Below are positions 1 through 8,377 of a DNA stretch of 64,000 nt, in pieces. Within the stretch, counting starts at the first letter, position 1. Each line of letters starts with the position of its first letter. The translations under genes were made by a program, and so were the position numbers. Origin of the DNA: Palsa-1248 sp963737835 (GTDB lineage: Bacteria > Gemmatimonadota > Gemmatimonadetes > Gemmatimonadales > Gemmatimonadaceae); the NCBI GenBank assembly GCA_963737835.1, contig CAVTUH010000001.1, positions 434,001-498,000 on the forward strand, in the 5' to 3' direction. The notes beneath the pieces are model-generated. The model searched no databases, had not been told where the DNA came from, and was given only the letters and a program-made list of their open reading frames with translations.

Positions 1-2
1 CC

Positions 3-173
3 GATGCGGTCAAGGTCAACGGGTATCTCACCGACGTGAGCCGCTTCAAGGAGTACAACGATGTCTATCGAGAGTTCTTCCCGAACGACCCGCCGGCCCG
101 CACCACGATCGGCTGCCAGCTGGTCGGCGTCGAGGTCGAGATCGATTGCATCGCCGCCCAGCGGACGACGTGA
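3..173 (+). CDS. RidA family protein, C-terminal part (cut by window edge)
   Basis: Only the last 56 residues are in the window. RidA (YjgF/YER057c/UK114) proteins hydrolyse reactive enamine/imine intermediates released by PLP enzymes. The family arginine is visible in ARTTIGC and the family glutamate in VEIDCIA near the end. The preceding stretch YREFFPNDPPARTT closely resembles the second, exported RidA at 4571-5029 (YREFFPDPKPTRTT), so the window has two RidA paralogues. The stop lies 6 bases before the GTG of dgoK, so it is probably the upstream member of a RidA-dgoK-dgoA operon. Whether this copy is exported cannot be seen. Confidence 0.85.
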   Translation, partial: DAVKVNGYLTDVSRFKEYNDVYREFFPNDPPARTTIGCQLVGVEVEIDCIAAQRTT

Positions 174-179
174 CCGGCT

Positions 180-1046
180 GTGATCGCCGTTGATTGGGGA
201 ACCACCAACTGCCGGGCATACCGCGTACAGGGCGGGACCGTCGTCGACCGTCGCGCTGCGCCAGCAGGGATTCTCCACATTGATCGCAGTCGGTTCGCGT
301 CGACGTTGCGCGACCTCGTGGGATCGTGGCTGGCCAAAGGTGAGGGTCGCGTGCTGCTCTCCGGGATGATTGGCAGCCGCGGCGGTTGGGTCGAGACTGG
401 GTACGTGCCCTGCCCCGTGTCTCCTCGCGAGCTCGCCGGGATGCTGGTCGCCGTGCCATTCGACGGCGCAGCCGTCCGCATGGTCCCCGGCGTCTCCAGC
501 GCCGACCAGAACGGCGTGCCGGAGTTCATTCGCGGCGAGGAGGCGCAGATTTTCGGCACCGAGATCAAGAGCGGCGTGATCTGTCTGCCGGGGAGTCATA
601 GCAAGTGGGTCCAGGTGACCGGCGGGCGCATCGTGACGTTCTCCACCTTCCTCACGGGCGAAGCATTCGCGGCGCTGCGCGCGCACACCATCCTCGCCCG
701 GTCGATCGCCGACGGTCCGGTTGTGCAGTCCGCGTTCGATGCCGGGGTCGCCCGGTCAGCGGATCCCGGCGGGCTGCTCCACCATCTCTTCGGCATTCGC
801 GGTTTGGGGCTCGTTGGCCGGTTGGCGGAGACAGGCGCGGGGTCGTACCTGTCCGGTCTTCTCATCGGGCACGAAGTGCGGCAGGCGGTGGCGGTTGGTA
901 GCGAGATTCATGTCGTCGGGGCCTCCGATCTGACGAAACTGTACGCGCGCGCGATCCAGGCGTGTGGCGGTTTTACCCGGATCTGGAGTGATGAGACGGC
1001 GGCCATCGGCATCAACCAGATCGCGGAGTGCGCGCAGTGGACATGA
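180..1046 (+). CDS. dgoK: 2-dehydro-3-deoxygalactonokinase
   Basis: 288 residues, the usual DgoK length. It phosphorylates 2-keto-3-deoxy-galactonate (or -gluconate) with ATP in the cytoplasm, the step before aldol cleavage. The protein opens with the characteristic IAVDWGTTNCRAYR phosphate-binding strand of this sugar-kinase branch, followed by LLSGMIGSRGGWVE, VPGVSSADQNGVPEFIRGEEAQIFG and LPGSHSKWV, all familiar DgoK blocks. The start is GTG at 180, right after the RidA stop. Its stop codon overlaps an ATG of the aldolase gene (ATGA), which implies translational coupling. Galactonate versus gluconate specificity cannot be read from sequence alone. Confidence 0.9.
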   Translation: MIAVDWGTTNCRAYRVQGGTVVDRRAAPAGILHIDRSRFASTLRDLVGSWLAKGEGRVLLSGMIGSRGGWVETGYVPCPVSPRELAGMLVAVPFDGAAVRMVPGVSSADQNGVPEFIRGEEAQIFGTEIKSGVICLPGSHSKWVQVTGGRIVTFSTFLTGEAFAALRAHTILARSIADGPVVQSAFDAGVARSADPGGLLHHLFGIRGLGLVGRLAETGAGSYLSGLLIGHEVRQAVAVGSEIHVVGASDLTKLYARAIQACGGFTRIWSDETAAIGINQIAECAQWT

Positions 1047-1657
1047 AAGCGTGGCTCGACCAATGCCGTCTCGTAGCCGTCCTCCGCGGACTGACTCCTG
1101 AAGACGCTGTCGCAGTCGGGAGCGCGTTGGTCGATGCCGGCGTCGTGATCATGGAAGTGCCACTCAACTCGCCAGAGCCGTACGCGAGCATCGAGCGGTT
1201 GCAGTCCGCGTTTGGTGATCGCGCCCTCATCGGGGCCGGCACCGTGATGCGCGTCCAGGAGGTGCGAGAAGTCATGGCGGCCGGCGGCAAGCTCGTTGTG
1301 AGCCCGCATGCCGCCGTCGATGTCGTGCGCGCTACGAAGGCCGCCGATGGGCTGGCAATGCCGGGATTCTTCACCCCTACGGAAGCGTTCGCCGTGCTCA
1401 CGGCCGGGGCCGATGCCCTGAAGCTCTTTCCGGCCGAAGCCACGACCCCCGCAACGCTCAAGGCGTTGCGCGCCGTCCTGCCACCTGGCACGCTCGTGCT
1501 TCCGGTGGGCGGCGTCGGACTCGGTACGATGGCGCCGTGGGTCGCGGTCGGCGCGGCGGGGTTCGGCATCGGATCCTCGCTCTACCGCCCCGGCGATCGC
1601 GCCGCGGCTGTCGGCCTGCGAGCGCGAGCCCTGCTGGCCGAACTGGCGAGCCTCTAA
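1043..1657 (+). CDS. dgoA: 2-dehydro-3-deoxy-6-phosphogalactonate aldolase
   Basis: About 204 residues, class I KDPG/KDPGal aldolase family: cleaves the DgoK product to pyruvate and glyceraldehyde 3-phosphate. The block MEVPLNSPEPYASI matches the DgoA branch (E. coli has VEIPLNSPQ) and carries the family glutamate. ALIGAGTV is the next conserved strand, the Schiff-base lysine is in DALKLFPAE, and VGGV is the phosphate-binding turn. I prefer the ATG at 1043, which overlaps the dgoK stop as ATGA; a GTG at 1028 in the same frame would add five residues. With dgoK it completes conversion of a 2-keto-3-deoxy sugar acid to central metabolites. Confidence 0.9.
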   Translation: MKAWLDQCRLVAVLRGLTPEDAVAVGSALVDAGVVIMEVPLNSPEPYASIERLQSAFGDRALIGAGTVMRVQEVREVMAAGGKLVVSPHAAVDVVRATKAADGLAMPGFFTPTEAFAVLTAGADALKLFPAEATTPATLKALRAVLPPGTLVLPVGGVGLGTMAPWVAVGAAGFGIGSSLYRPGDRAAAVGLRARALLAELASL

Positions 1658-1752
1658 GGCACGGCACAGGTTTCCTAGTCCTTGCCGGCGTGCGACGTCA
1701 CCTCTCGCACCCGTCGTCCACCCACAGCCCGCTGCCGTCGAAGAGGTCGCCC

Positions 1753-3117
1753 GTGCGCATCATTCGCTACGCTCTCCTGATCGCGACTCTGGTGAGTCTG
1801 CCACTGTATGCGCAGCCCGCGGTCGACTCGTCGTTGCTGGCATACATCAACGGCATCAAAGCGATCGACAATCACGCGCACCCGTTACTGCCGCCGGAGG
1901 CTGGGGTGCCCGCGGACTCGGACAACGACGCGCTGCCGTTGGCGGGCATTCCCGATTTTCCGATGCCGTACGGTCTCGACCCTGCGAACCCCCGCTGGGT
2001 TGTGCCGTGGCGCGCGCTGTATGGCTACCGGTACAGCGACATGTCGGACGCGCACGTGCGCGAGCTGGTGCAGGCGAAGGCCGCACTGGCCAGCAAGGAG
2101 GGCGACCAGCTCGCCAACTGGGCGCTCGACCGCATGGGCACCGAAACAATGCTCGCGAACCGCGTCGTGATGGGGCGTGGGTTGCAACCGCCACGGTTTC
2201 GATGGGTTTCGTTCGTCGACGCGCTGCTCTTTCCGCTGGATGTGTCCGGAGAAGCGGCCATGACACCGGACGATCGCGTCTTGTATCCGCGCGAAGCTCG
2301 CGTGCTGCGCAGGTATCTGCGCGACCTGCACGTCTCGGCGTTGCCGGGCACGCTTGATGAATACCTGACGACGGTCCTCACCCCGACGCTCGACCGCATG
2401 AAGCGCGACGGCGCTATCGCGTACAAGTTCGAGATCGCGTACCTGCGACCGCTCGCGTTCGGCAATCCGCCGCACGATTCCGCAGCGGCGATCTACGCCC
2501 GCTACATCCACGGCGGCGTGCCGACGCACGCCGAGTACACGACGCTCGAGGACTATCTCTTCCGGACGATCGCGCGCGAGGCCGGCGCGCGCGGCGAGGT
2601 CGTCCACATTCACTGCCTCGGCTTCTTCGGTGGCTACTACCCGGCGGCGGGGTCCCAGCCGCTGCAGCTGGAATCAGTCTTCGACGACTCGACGCTCCGG
2701 CAGACGCGCTTCGTGCTACTGCATGGTGGGTGGCCCTACTGGGATCAGACGCTCGCCGTGTTCGAGAAGCCAAACGTCTACGCCGATATCTCGGCGATGA
2801 CGCAGATCCTCTCGCCGGAGACGCTGGCGGCGGTGCTCCGTCGGTGGTTGGAGGAATTCCCCGGAAAGGTGCTCTACGGCAGTGACGCCTTCGCCGACCA
2901 CAATAGCGATCCGGTCGGGTGGGGTGATCAGGGCTGGGTGGCGACACACACGGCGCGGCGCGCCCTCGCCATCGCGCTCACCGGGATGATCCGCGACGGC
3001 GCCGTGACGCCCGCGCGCGCGAGAGAGATCGCGGTGATGGTGATGCGAGGGAACGCGGCGGGGCTGTATGGGTTGGGCGGAGCGGGTGGTAAGACGGCAA
3101 GCGCTGGCGGAGACTGA
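1753..3117 (+). CDS. exported amidohydrolase (amidohydrolase 2 family)
   Basis: 454 residues from a GTG preceded by a purine-rich site (GAAGAGG). The frame is open further upstream, but this start gives a clean Sec signal peptide (RIIRYALLIATLVSLPLYAQ). The metal-binding NHAHP motif follows at about residue 40, FEIAYLRP and EVVHIHCLG lie mid-protein, LLHGGWPY and LYGSDAFADH near the end, typical of amidohydrolase-2/TIM-barrel hydrolases and decarboxylases. The substrate is unknown. It is about 95 bases downstream of dgoA on the same strand, so it may belong to the sugar-acid operon, for example acting on a lactone or amide in the periplasm, but that is inference. Confidence 0.75.
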   Translation: MRIIRYALLIATLVSLPLYAQPAVDSSLLAYINGIKAIDNHAHPLLPPEAGVPADSDNDALPLAGIPDFPMPYGLDPANPRWVVPWRALYGYRYSDMSDAHVRELVQAKAALASKEGDQLANWALDRMGTETMLANRVVMGRGLQPPRFRWVSFVDALLFPLDVSGEAAMTPDDRVLYPREARVLRRYLRDLHVSALPGTLDEYLTTVLTPTLDRMKRDGAIAYKFEIAYLRPLAFGNPPHDSAAAIYARYIHGGVPTHAEYTTLEDYLFRTIAREAGARGEVVHIHCLGFFGGYYPAAGSQPLQLESVFDDSTLRQTRFVLLHGGWPYWDQTLAVFEKPNVYADISAMTQILSPETLAAVLRRWLEEFPGKVLYGSDAFADHNSDPVGWGDQGWVATHTARRALAIALTGMIRDGAVTPARAREIAVMVMRGNAAGLYGLGGAGGKTASAGGD

Positions 3118-3161
3118 AACGGCGGGTTTGGGGTCAGGGGCGGCACCCCAATGTGTGCCAT

Positions 3162-3204
3162 CCGGCGGGTAGGGGCGACGCATTGCGTCGCCCCTACCCG
3201 CCGG
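3162..3204. repeat. perfect palindrome, copy 1 (core GGGTAGGGGCGACGCA)
   Basis: Two 21-base arms form a perfect inverted repeat around a single central base. A second copy with the same 39-base core is at 24859-24907. Both lie between the 3' ends of convergent genes. It may act as a bidirectional terminator or be a REP-like element. Confidence 0.85.
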
Positions 3205-3254
3205 TTCTCACATGCGGTGGTCGCTCTCTAACACCTTACCCGCCATTCGGCCCT

Positions 3255-4574
3255 TCACGCCTGCGGCTGCAACGCCGCCTTCAGGACCTCGTGCAGCCTG
3301 CGCCCGACGATCGCGTCCTCGCCTGGGTTCATCATCCACGGGCCAATCACGATCGTATTCGCATCCGAGATGAGGCCCGCCGCCCCGCGTTCGTGGCCGG
3401 TCGCCGGATTGAGCTCGATCGACGGTGTGCCTTTGCGCAGCGCGTCGGCGACCTCGACGGGCTTGATGGCAATCCGCGTCTGGTCGTAGCGAATCATCAG
3501 GTGGGGGACGCGGTTGGCGATCGGCGGGATGAAGATTTCCGTCGTCACGGTCGGCAGCGATCGCAGCGCTGCCGCGATCACGGCAGCACGCCGGCGCCCC
3601 TCCGCCTCGAACCCCTCGTCGGTTTGGTCGAGGAACCAATCGAGCGCCGCCACCATGCCAACGATTTGCTCCTTGGCGACTTTCATCCCGCGGCCAATGG
3701 ACCGGTCGTTGGGACAGTCGTTCGCCGCGGCGGCCGCGATCAAGTCTTTGCGGCCGAGGAGCAGTCCGGCGTTCTGTGGACCCCGAATGCCCTTGCCGCC
3801 TGAGAAGGTGACCAGGTCGAACCCCATCTTCGTGTAATTCCACAGGTTCGAGATGGGCGGCACGTCCGCGGCGGCATCGAGGAAGGTCGGCACGTTGTGC
3901 TCATGTGCGACGCGGATCCAGTCCTCGCGCGAGATCGAGGTCCCCGGCGCGTTGGACCAGCCTTTGACCCCCTGCTGCAATGCGCCTTGCCCGACTTCCG
4001 CCGCGTTGAAGAAGAACGCGACACCAGTCTGCGGCGTAAACGCACGTTCGTAGTCTTCGAGGGTCTCGACCTCGATCAGTTTCATCCCCGCCATTTCCAG
4101 ACCGTGCTCGTGCGGGAAACGGTGCGCCTTCTGGATGATGAACTCGTTCTTGAAGGCACTCGTGCGGATGGGCACATCTCGCGGACCGTCCGCATTGCCG
4201 ACGGTCATGCAGCCCGCGGCGCCGAGCGACAAGGCGGACGCCGCACCGGCGCTTATCAGCGCTGCCTCGCACTGCAGGCGCTTGGCGATGTACGCGCCAG
4301 CCGCAGCCTGGAGCTCGGTCAGACGTACATTGTGTCGGCTCGCGACCGTGATGGCATCCTGGACCTGCTTGGGCATGATCGACGCCGTGAGATACGTATA
4401 GGTCCCGGCAGCGTTGATGATCTTGGTGACGCCCAGCTTGTCGTAGTAATCGATCGGTGGCGACGGCGGCTCGACATCCCCCCGCGCAGTCGCCGCGGCG
4501 GCGGCAGCGGGATTGAGTCCAACGAGCGCACTGGCGGCCACCGATCGCTTCACAAAGTCGCGACGGGTTGTCAC
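3255..4574 (-). CDS. Tat-exported SelA-like PLP enzyme (D-glucosaminate-6-phosphate ammonia-lyase type)
   Basis: 439 residues. The N-terminus TTRRDFVKRSVAASALVGLNPAAAAAA is a strong twin-arginine signal (RRDFVK), which would export a folded, cofactor-loaded enzyme. The body is a fold-type I PLP enzyme of the SelA-like branch: KIINAAGTYTYL, LISAGAASALSLGAAGCM, and the likely Schiff-base lysine at residue 261 in FSGGKGIRGPQNAG. Characterised relatives include D-glucosaminate-6-phosphate ammonia-lyase (DgaE). True selenocysteine synthase is cytoplasmic and unlikely here. It starts with GTG overlapping the RidA stop (GTGA), so the two are translationally coupled. I infer deamination of an amino sugar acid or hydroxy amino acid in the periplasm. 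Confidence 0.75.
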   Translation of the reverse strand: MTTRRDFVKRSVAASALVGLNPAAAAAATARGDVEPPSPPIDYYDKLGVTKIINAAGTYTYLTASIMPKQVQDAITVASRHNVRLTELQAAAGAYIAKRLQCEAALISAGAASALSLGAAGCMTVGNADGPRDVPIRTSAFKNEFIIQKAHRFPHEHGLEMAGMKLIEVETLEDYERAFTPQTGVAFFFNAAEVGQGALQQGVKGWSNAPGTSISREDWIRVAHEHNVPTFLDAAADVPPISNLWNYTKMGFDLVTFSGGKGIRGPQNAGLLLGRKDLIAAAAANDCPNDRSIGRGMKVAKEQIVGMVAALDWFLDQTDEGFEAEGRRRAAVIAAALRSLPTVTTEIFIPPIANRVPHLMIRYDQTRIAIKPVEVADALRKGTPSIELNPATGHERGAAGLISDANTIVIGPWMMNPGEDAIVGRRLHEVLKAALQPQA

Positions 4575-5029
4575 TGCGCCGATCCTCCAGGTGAGCGAAC
4601 CGCTACAGACGTGATCTCGATGTGGGCATCGTTGACCAGGCGCGCGACCTCGACCGTCGTCCGCGTCGGTTTGGGATCGGGGAAAAACTCTCGGTATGCG
4701 GCGTTCATCTTCGGGAAATCACCGACGTCCTTCAAATACACCGTCACCTGGACGACATCGCTCGGCTTGAACCCGGCCGCGTCGAGCACCTTCTTGATGG
4801 CCGCGAGCGCGGACCGCGTCTCCGCCTCGATGTCGCTCGAGACCGTGCCCTGCACCCCTGCAATGTACAGCGTGTTGCCGACCTGGATCCCATTGCTGAA
4901 CGGCAGGTTCGTGGGCGCCCCCGGCGGATTGAAGACCCGGCGCTCTTGAGCCTGCGCGGTCCCCGCACTCACGACGCCCAACAGGGCGACTGCGGGCAAC
5001 CACCGAACCAACCACGGACCACAGCGCAT
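4571..5029 (-). CDS. exported RidA family protein
   Basis: 152 residues from the ATG at 5029, which has a GGAGG site at good spacing; an upstream in-frame ATG at 5077 is less likely. The N-terminus (RCGPWLVRWLPAVALLGVVSAGTAQA) is a Sec signal peptide, unusual for this mostly cytosolic family. The RidA core follows: FSNGIQVGNTLYIAG, VVQVTVYLKDVGDFPKMNAAYREFF, the conserved arginine in TRTTVEVA and glutamate in HIEITSVAV. It overlaps the SelA-like gene by four bases, and RidA proteins clear enamines made by PLP lyases, so the pair probably works together outside the cytoplasm. Confidence 0.85.
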   Translation of the reverse strand: MRCGPWLVRWLPAVALLGVVSAGTAQAQERRVFNPPGAPTNLPFSNGIQVGNTLYIAGVQGTVSSDIEAETRSALAAIKKVLDAAGFKPSDVVQVTVYLKDVGDFPKMNAAYREFFPDPKPTRTTVEVARLVNDAHIEITSVAVRSPGGSAQ

Positions 5030-5131
5030 ACACGCCTCCGGAAGCAGGGGGACGCTCGACGTCGCGTTGCATGGCACACCGGTGCCGGACGGAGCGCCTG
5101 CAAGGTGACTCTCCCAGGATCGCGGGGCAAG

Positions 5132-5215
5132 GCTAGACGTGAGACGCTGGACGCTGGACGGTAGACGTTGGACGTTAGACGTTGGACATTAGTCGTTGGA
5201 CGTAGAGACGTTGGA
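5132..5215. repeat. GACGTTG/GACGCTG heptamer repeat tract
   Basis: Imperfect tandem copies of a 7-base unit (GACGTTG, GACGCTG, TAGACGT variants) between the divergent RidA and MFS genes, so the tract sits in the shared promoter region. Related tracts are at 28917, 35772, 43071, 45785 and 53086. Confidence 0.85.
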
Positions 5216-5235
5216 GGGTTCTGGGGCGTGGCGAA

Positions 5236-6576
5236 GTGCAGATGAACGGTTCGAGCCATGTGCGGTGGCAACTGATCGGCTGGCTGTTTCTGCTGAGCGC
5301 GATCTCGTACCTCGACCGCGTCAACATGTCGGTCGCTGGCAGCACGCTGGCGCACGACTATGGCTTGAGTCGCCAGCAGCTGTCCTGGATCCTCGGCGCC
5401 TTCACGGCTGGCTACGCGCTCTGTCAGGCGCCGGCCGGGCGAGTCGCCGACGTCCTCGGGCCGCGGCGCACGCTCGCGCTGGCGGCAGTCTGGTGGGCGG
5501 TGTTCAGTAGCCTCTCTGCTGCTGTGCCCGTTGGATCGCTGGCGCTGGGGCTGTTCCTGGGGATCCGCTTCACGCTCGGCGTCGGCGAGGCCACGATGTA
5601 TCCGGCCTCAAACCGCGTCGTCGCGCGGTGGATTCCCGTTCGCGAACGCGGCGTCGCCACCGGGATCATCTTCACCGGGGTCGGCATCGGGACGGCAGTC
5701 GCCGCCCCGCTGGTGACCGTTGTGATGCTACGGTACGGATGGCGCGCGTCGTTTCCGGTGTGCGGCGTGCTCGGACTCCTCGTGGGGGCCGCGTGGTTCC
5801 TGGTCGCCCGGGACACGCCGGACGAGAGCGCGCGAGTTTCCCCCACTGAGCGCGCACTCATCCGCGACGGGGTGTCGGCGAGCGTCACGGCCGCGCCACT
5901 GCCGTGGCGGGACATTCTGCTGAATCGCGACGTGGCGCTGCTCACCGTCGCGTATTTCTGCTACGGCTACTCGGCCTACATCTTCTTCAACTGGTTCTTC
6001 ACCTATCTGAGCACGTTGCGCCATCTCGACCTGCACGCGACGGCGCGATACGCGATGCTCCCCGGGCTTGGGATGGCGCTCGGCTCGAGTTGCGGGGGCT
6101 GGATCAACGATCGGCTGACACAACGCTTCGGCCCCCGAGTCGGACGCTGCCTGTTTGCGTCCGCAGCCGCCACCTTGGCCGCGGTCTTCATCGCCATCGG
6201 GCCGACGATCGTCGACGCGCGCCTCGCGGCGGTGGTCCTCGCAGGCGGGGCGGGGACGCTGTACCTCGCACAGAGCTCGTTCTGGTCGGCGAGTGCCGAC
6301 ATCGCCGGCCCGTCGGCAGGGGCAGTCTCGGGCGTGATGAACATGGGTGCGCAGATAGGCGGCTTCGTCACCACGATCTCGACGCCATGGATCGGCGACC
6401 ATTTCGGCTGGTCGGCGTCGTTCTTTACCGCGGCAGGCCTCTGTCTCGTCGGGGCAGTCGCGTGGGCAGCCGTCCGACCGGACCGAGAGATCCGCTCGGT
6501 CGCGATTGCGGCGCGGCGCGGCGGTGAGGGCTACGCCGCCGTGGACTCGGCTCCGATCGCGGCCATCAGAGACTGA
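5236..6576 (+). CDS. MFS transporter, anion:cation symporter (hexuronate/galactonate) type
   Basis: 446 residues with about 12 predicted membrane segments. The first helix contains AISYLDRVNMSVAGSTL, the hallmark of the ACS family that imports galactonate, glucarate, hexuronates and related acids by proton symport. The loop motif GRVADVLGPRRT follows helix 2 and RFTLGVGEATMYPASNRVVARW lies in helix 4 and after. The start is GTG at 5236 or ATG at 5242. It is divergent from the exported SelA-like/RidA pair and close to dgoK/dgoA, so I infer uptake of a 2-keto-3-deoxy sugar acid or its precursor. Its 3' end overlaps the convergent ROK kinase gene by 46 bases. Confidence 0.85.
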   Translation: MQMNGSSHVRWQLIGWLFLLSAISYLDRVNMSVAGSTLAHDYGLSRQQLSWILGAFTAGYALCQAPAGRVADVLGPRRTLALAAVWWAVFSSLSAAVPVGSLALGLFLGIRFTLGVGEATMYPASNRVVARWIPVRERGVATGIIFTGVGIGTAVAAPLVTVVMLRYGWRASFPVCGVLGLLVGAAWFLVARDTPDESARVSPTERALIRDGVSASVTAAPLPWRDILLNRDVALLTVAYFCYGYSAYIFFNWFFTYLSTLRHLDLHATARYAMLPGLGMALGSSCGGWINDRLTQRFGPRVGRCLFASAAATLAAVFIAIGPTIVDARLAAVVLAGGAGTLYLAQSSFWSASADIAGPSAGAVSGVMNMGAQIGGFVTTISTPWIGDHFGWSASFFTAAGLCLVGAVAWAAVRPDREIRSVAIAARRGGEGYAAVDSAPIAAIRD

Positions 6577-7496
6577 ACGTCACCGAGGCGAGAGCCGAGC
6601 GCGCTGGGAAGGATCGCCCAAGTCGCATGGCTTCGTGACGGAAGGCGTGCTGCGACTTCGGCTCGCGCCGGACCCAGCACCCGATCGCCCAGCACCACCG
6701 CGAGACTCCCAACCACAATCAGTTGCGGGTCGAGAATGCTGATGAGCGCCGCGATGCCGGCGCCCAGCCATCGCCCGCATTCCGCTACGACGTCGAGCGC
6801 GTCGACGTCGTTCGCAAGGGCTGCATCCACGACGTCGCGCGTCGCGGTGCCTCGAGGCCACCGGGAGGGAAAGAGCCGCACCGCCAGCTCGGAGATGCCT
6901 CGACCGGACGCGGCACTCTCCCAGCCATCGATCTCCTGGACCCTGGCGCCATCGGGTGCGTGGACCGCGAGCCTCCACAGCTCGCCCGCCATCTCGTGTC
7001 CACCGCGCAGCAGGCGGCCCCCGGCGATGATGCCCGCTCCGAGACCGGTGCCGAACGTCAGGAACACCATGTCGGTCAGCCACGGCCGGGCCGCGCCGAC
7101 ACCGAAGCGCAGCTCGGCAGCCGCACCGGCCTTGGCATCGTGTTCCACATGCACAGCCAGCCCCGAGAAACGCTCCTTCAGATGGTTCGCAAGCGCGACG
7201 TTATGCCAACCCGGAAGATTCGGAGGGTCGATCAGGCGGCCTTGGCGCGCATTGAGGGGTCCACCCACCGCGACGCTGATCGCCGTGGGCCGACGTCCCA
7301 TCTGCTGCGACCGCGTGATCGAGTCGCTAATCTGGCTGGCGAGCGCGGGCCACGTGTCAGCAAATCGGACCGCGGCCTCGGTCGGACGCTCGCTCCGCAT
7401 CAGGATCTGTCCGTCGCGAGTGCCTTCGACAACGCTCGTCTTCGTCCCGCCGACATCGACGCCAATGATCGTGTCCCGCGGCTCGCTCGCCGTCAT
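6531..7496 (-). CDS. ROK family sugar kinase
   Basis: 321 residues. ROK proteins are sugar kinases (or repressors with an extra HTH, which is absent here). IIGVDVGGTKTSVVEG is the phosphate-1 motif, VAVGGPLN and LPGWHNVAL follow, VEHDAKAGAAAE carries the likely catalytic aspartate, FGTGLGAGIIAGGRLLRGGHEMAGEL is the ROK signature and ILDPQLIVVGS lies near the end. The usual CxCGxxGC zinc cluster is not present, so it is a zinc-less ROK. Its ATG overlaps the TGA of the ABC permease gene (ATGA), so it is the last gene of the sugar importer operon and presumably phosphorylates the imported sugar. The frame is open upstream into the permease because of the frameshift there. Confidence 0.85.
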   Translation of the reverse strand: MTASEPRDTIIGVDVGGTKTSVVEGTRDGQILMRSERPTEAAVRFADTWPALASQISDSITRSQQMGRRPTAISVAVGGPLNARQGRLIDPPNLPGWHNVALANHLKERFSGLAVHVEHDAKAGAAAELRFGVGAARPWLTDMVFLTFGTGLGAGIIAGGRLLRGGHEMAGELWRLAVHAPDGARVQEIDGWESAASGRGISELAVRLFPSRWPRGTATRDVVDAALANDVDALDVVAECGRWLGAGIAALISILDPQLIVVGSLAVVLGDRVLGPARAEVAARLPSRSHATWAILPSALGSRLGDVQSLMAAIGAESTAA

Positions 7497-8372
7497 CGTG
7501 GGCGGAGTCGATCTGCGAGGACGGCAGCGAGAATGACGACGCCTACGGCGATACGTTGGAGGTACGGGTCGACATCGGCGAGGTTGAGCGCGTTGTTGAG
7601 CACGCCGATGAAGACCGCCCCCGCCAGCGTGCCCAGCACCGAGCCGCGGCCCCCGGTGAGCGCGGTCCCCCCGACAACGACGGCGGCAATGACATTCGAG
7701 CTCGTACCCCAGACCCGCATTGGGCACGGCGGCCCCGAGTCGCGCGGTCAACACCAAACCGGCGACACCAACAATCAAACCGTTCGCCACATAGGTCCAG
7801 AACACGACCGCCCGAGTGTCAATCCCCGCCAGCCAGGTCGCCTCCTCGTTGCCACCAACAGCGTAGACCCAACGCCCCCAGACCGTGCGGGTCAGGACGA
7901 ACCAACCCCCACCGACCGCTGCGGCCATGAGCCACACGGGGATCGGCAGTCCGAGCCAGTCGCGTTGTCCCAGCACCAGGAGTCCCGGAGGCAGGTCGCC
8001 GATCGAACGGCCTCCACCGACGACAAACGCGAGCCCGCGATCGATCGACAAGAGCGCGAGCGTCGCCAGAAAGGCCGGCACACGAAGGTGTGCGACCAGC
8101 GCACCAGTCACCGCTCCGCTCACCGCTCCGGTCGCGAGACCCGCGAGCACAGCCAGCACGGCAGCGCCCGCAGCCCACCCCGCCGGGGGCGCGTGCGCCG
8201 CTACTGCGCTGACGATGCCGACGAGCGCCACGGCGGAGCCGACGGCGAGATCGATCCCGCCGGTGATGATGACCGCCGTCATGCCGACGCCCAGGATAGC
8301 GATCACGGCGATCGAGAGCGCGACGTTGATGAGGTTTGCGACCGAGAAGAACGCGGAGAGAAAGCCGGTCAT
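7493..8372 (-). pseudogene. sugar ABC transporter permease (RbsC-like), +1 frameshift
   Basis: RbsC-type inner-membrane permease of a simple-sugar (CUT2) ABC importer. The first frame gives AILGVGMTAVIITGGIDLAVGSAVAL, the family signature, and runs to VPNAGLGYELE. There it loses homology, while the next frame continues exactly where the family should, with VIAAVVVGGTALTGGRGSVLGTLAGAVFIGVLNNALNL to the end. Removing one T from the TT at 7695-7696 (GAATG back to GATG on the coding strand) restores GYELDVIAAVV and a 292-residue protein of normal length. There are no other stops. It is either a very recent mutation or a sequence error. It sits 5 bases after the ATPase gene and overlaps the kinase start by 4. 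Confidence 0.88.
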
Positions 8373-8377
8373 CGCAC

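Noticed and set aside
3255..4574. Annotation as true L-seryl-tRNA(Sec) selenium transferase
   Set aside because: A Tat signal and coupling to an exported RidA do not fit a cytosolic tRNA enzyme; no selB or tRNA-Sec in the window.
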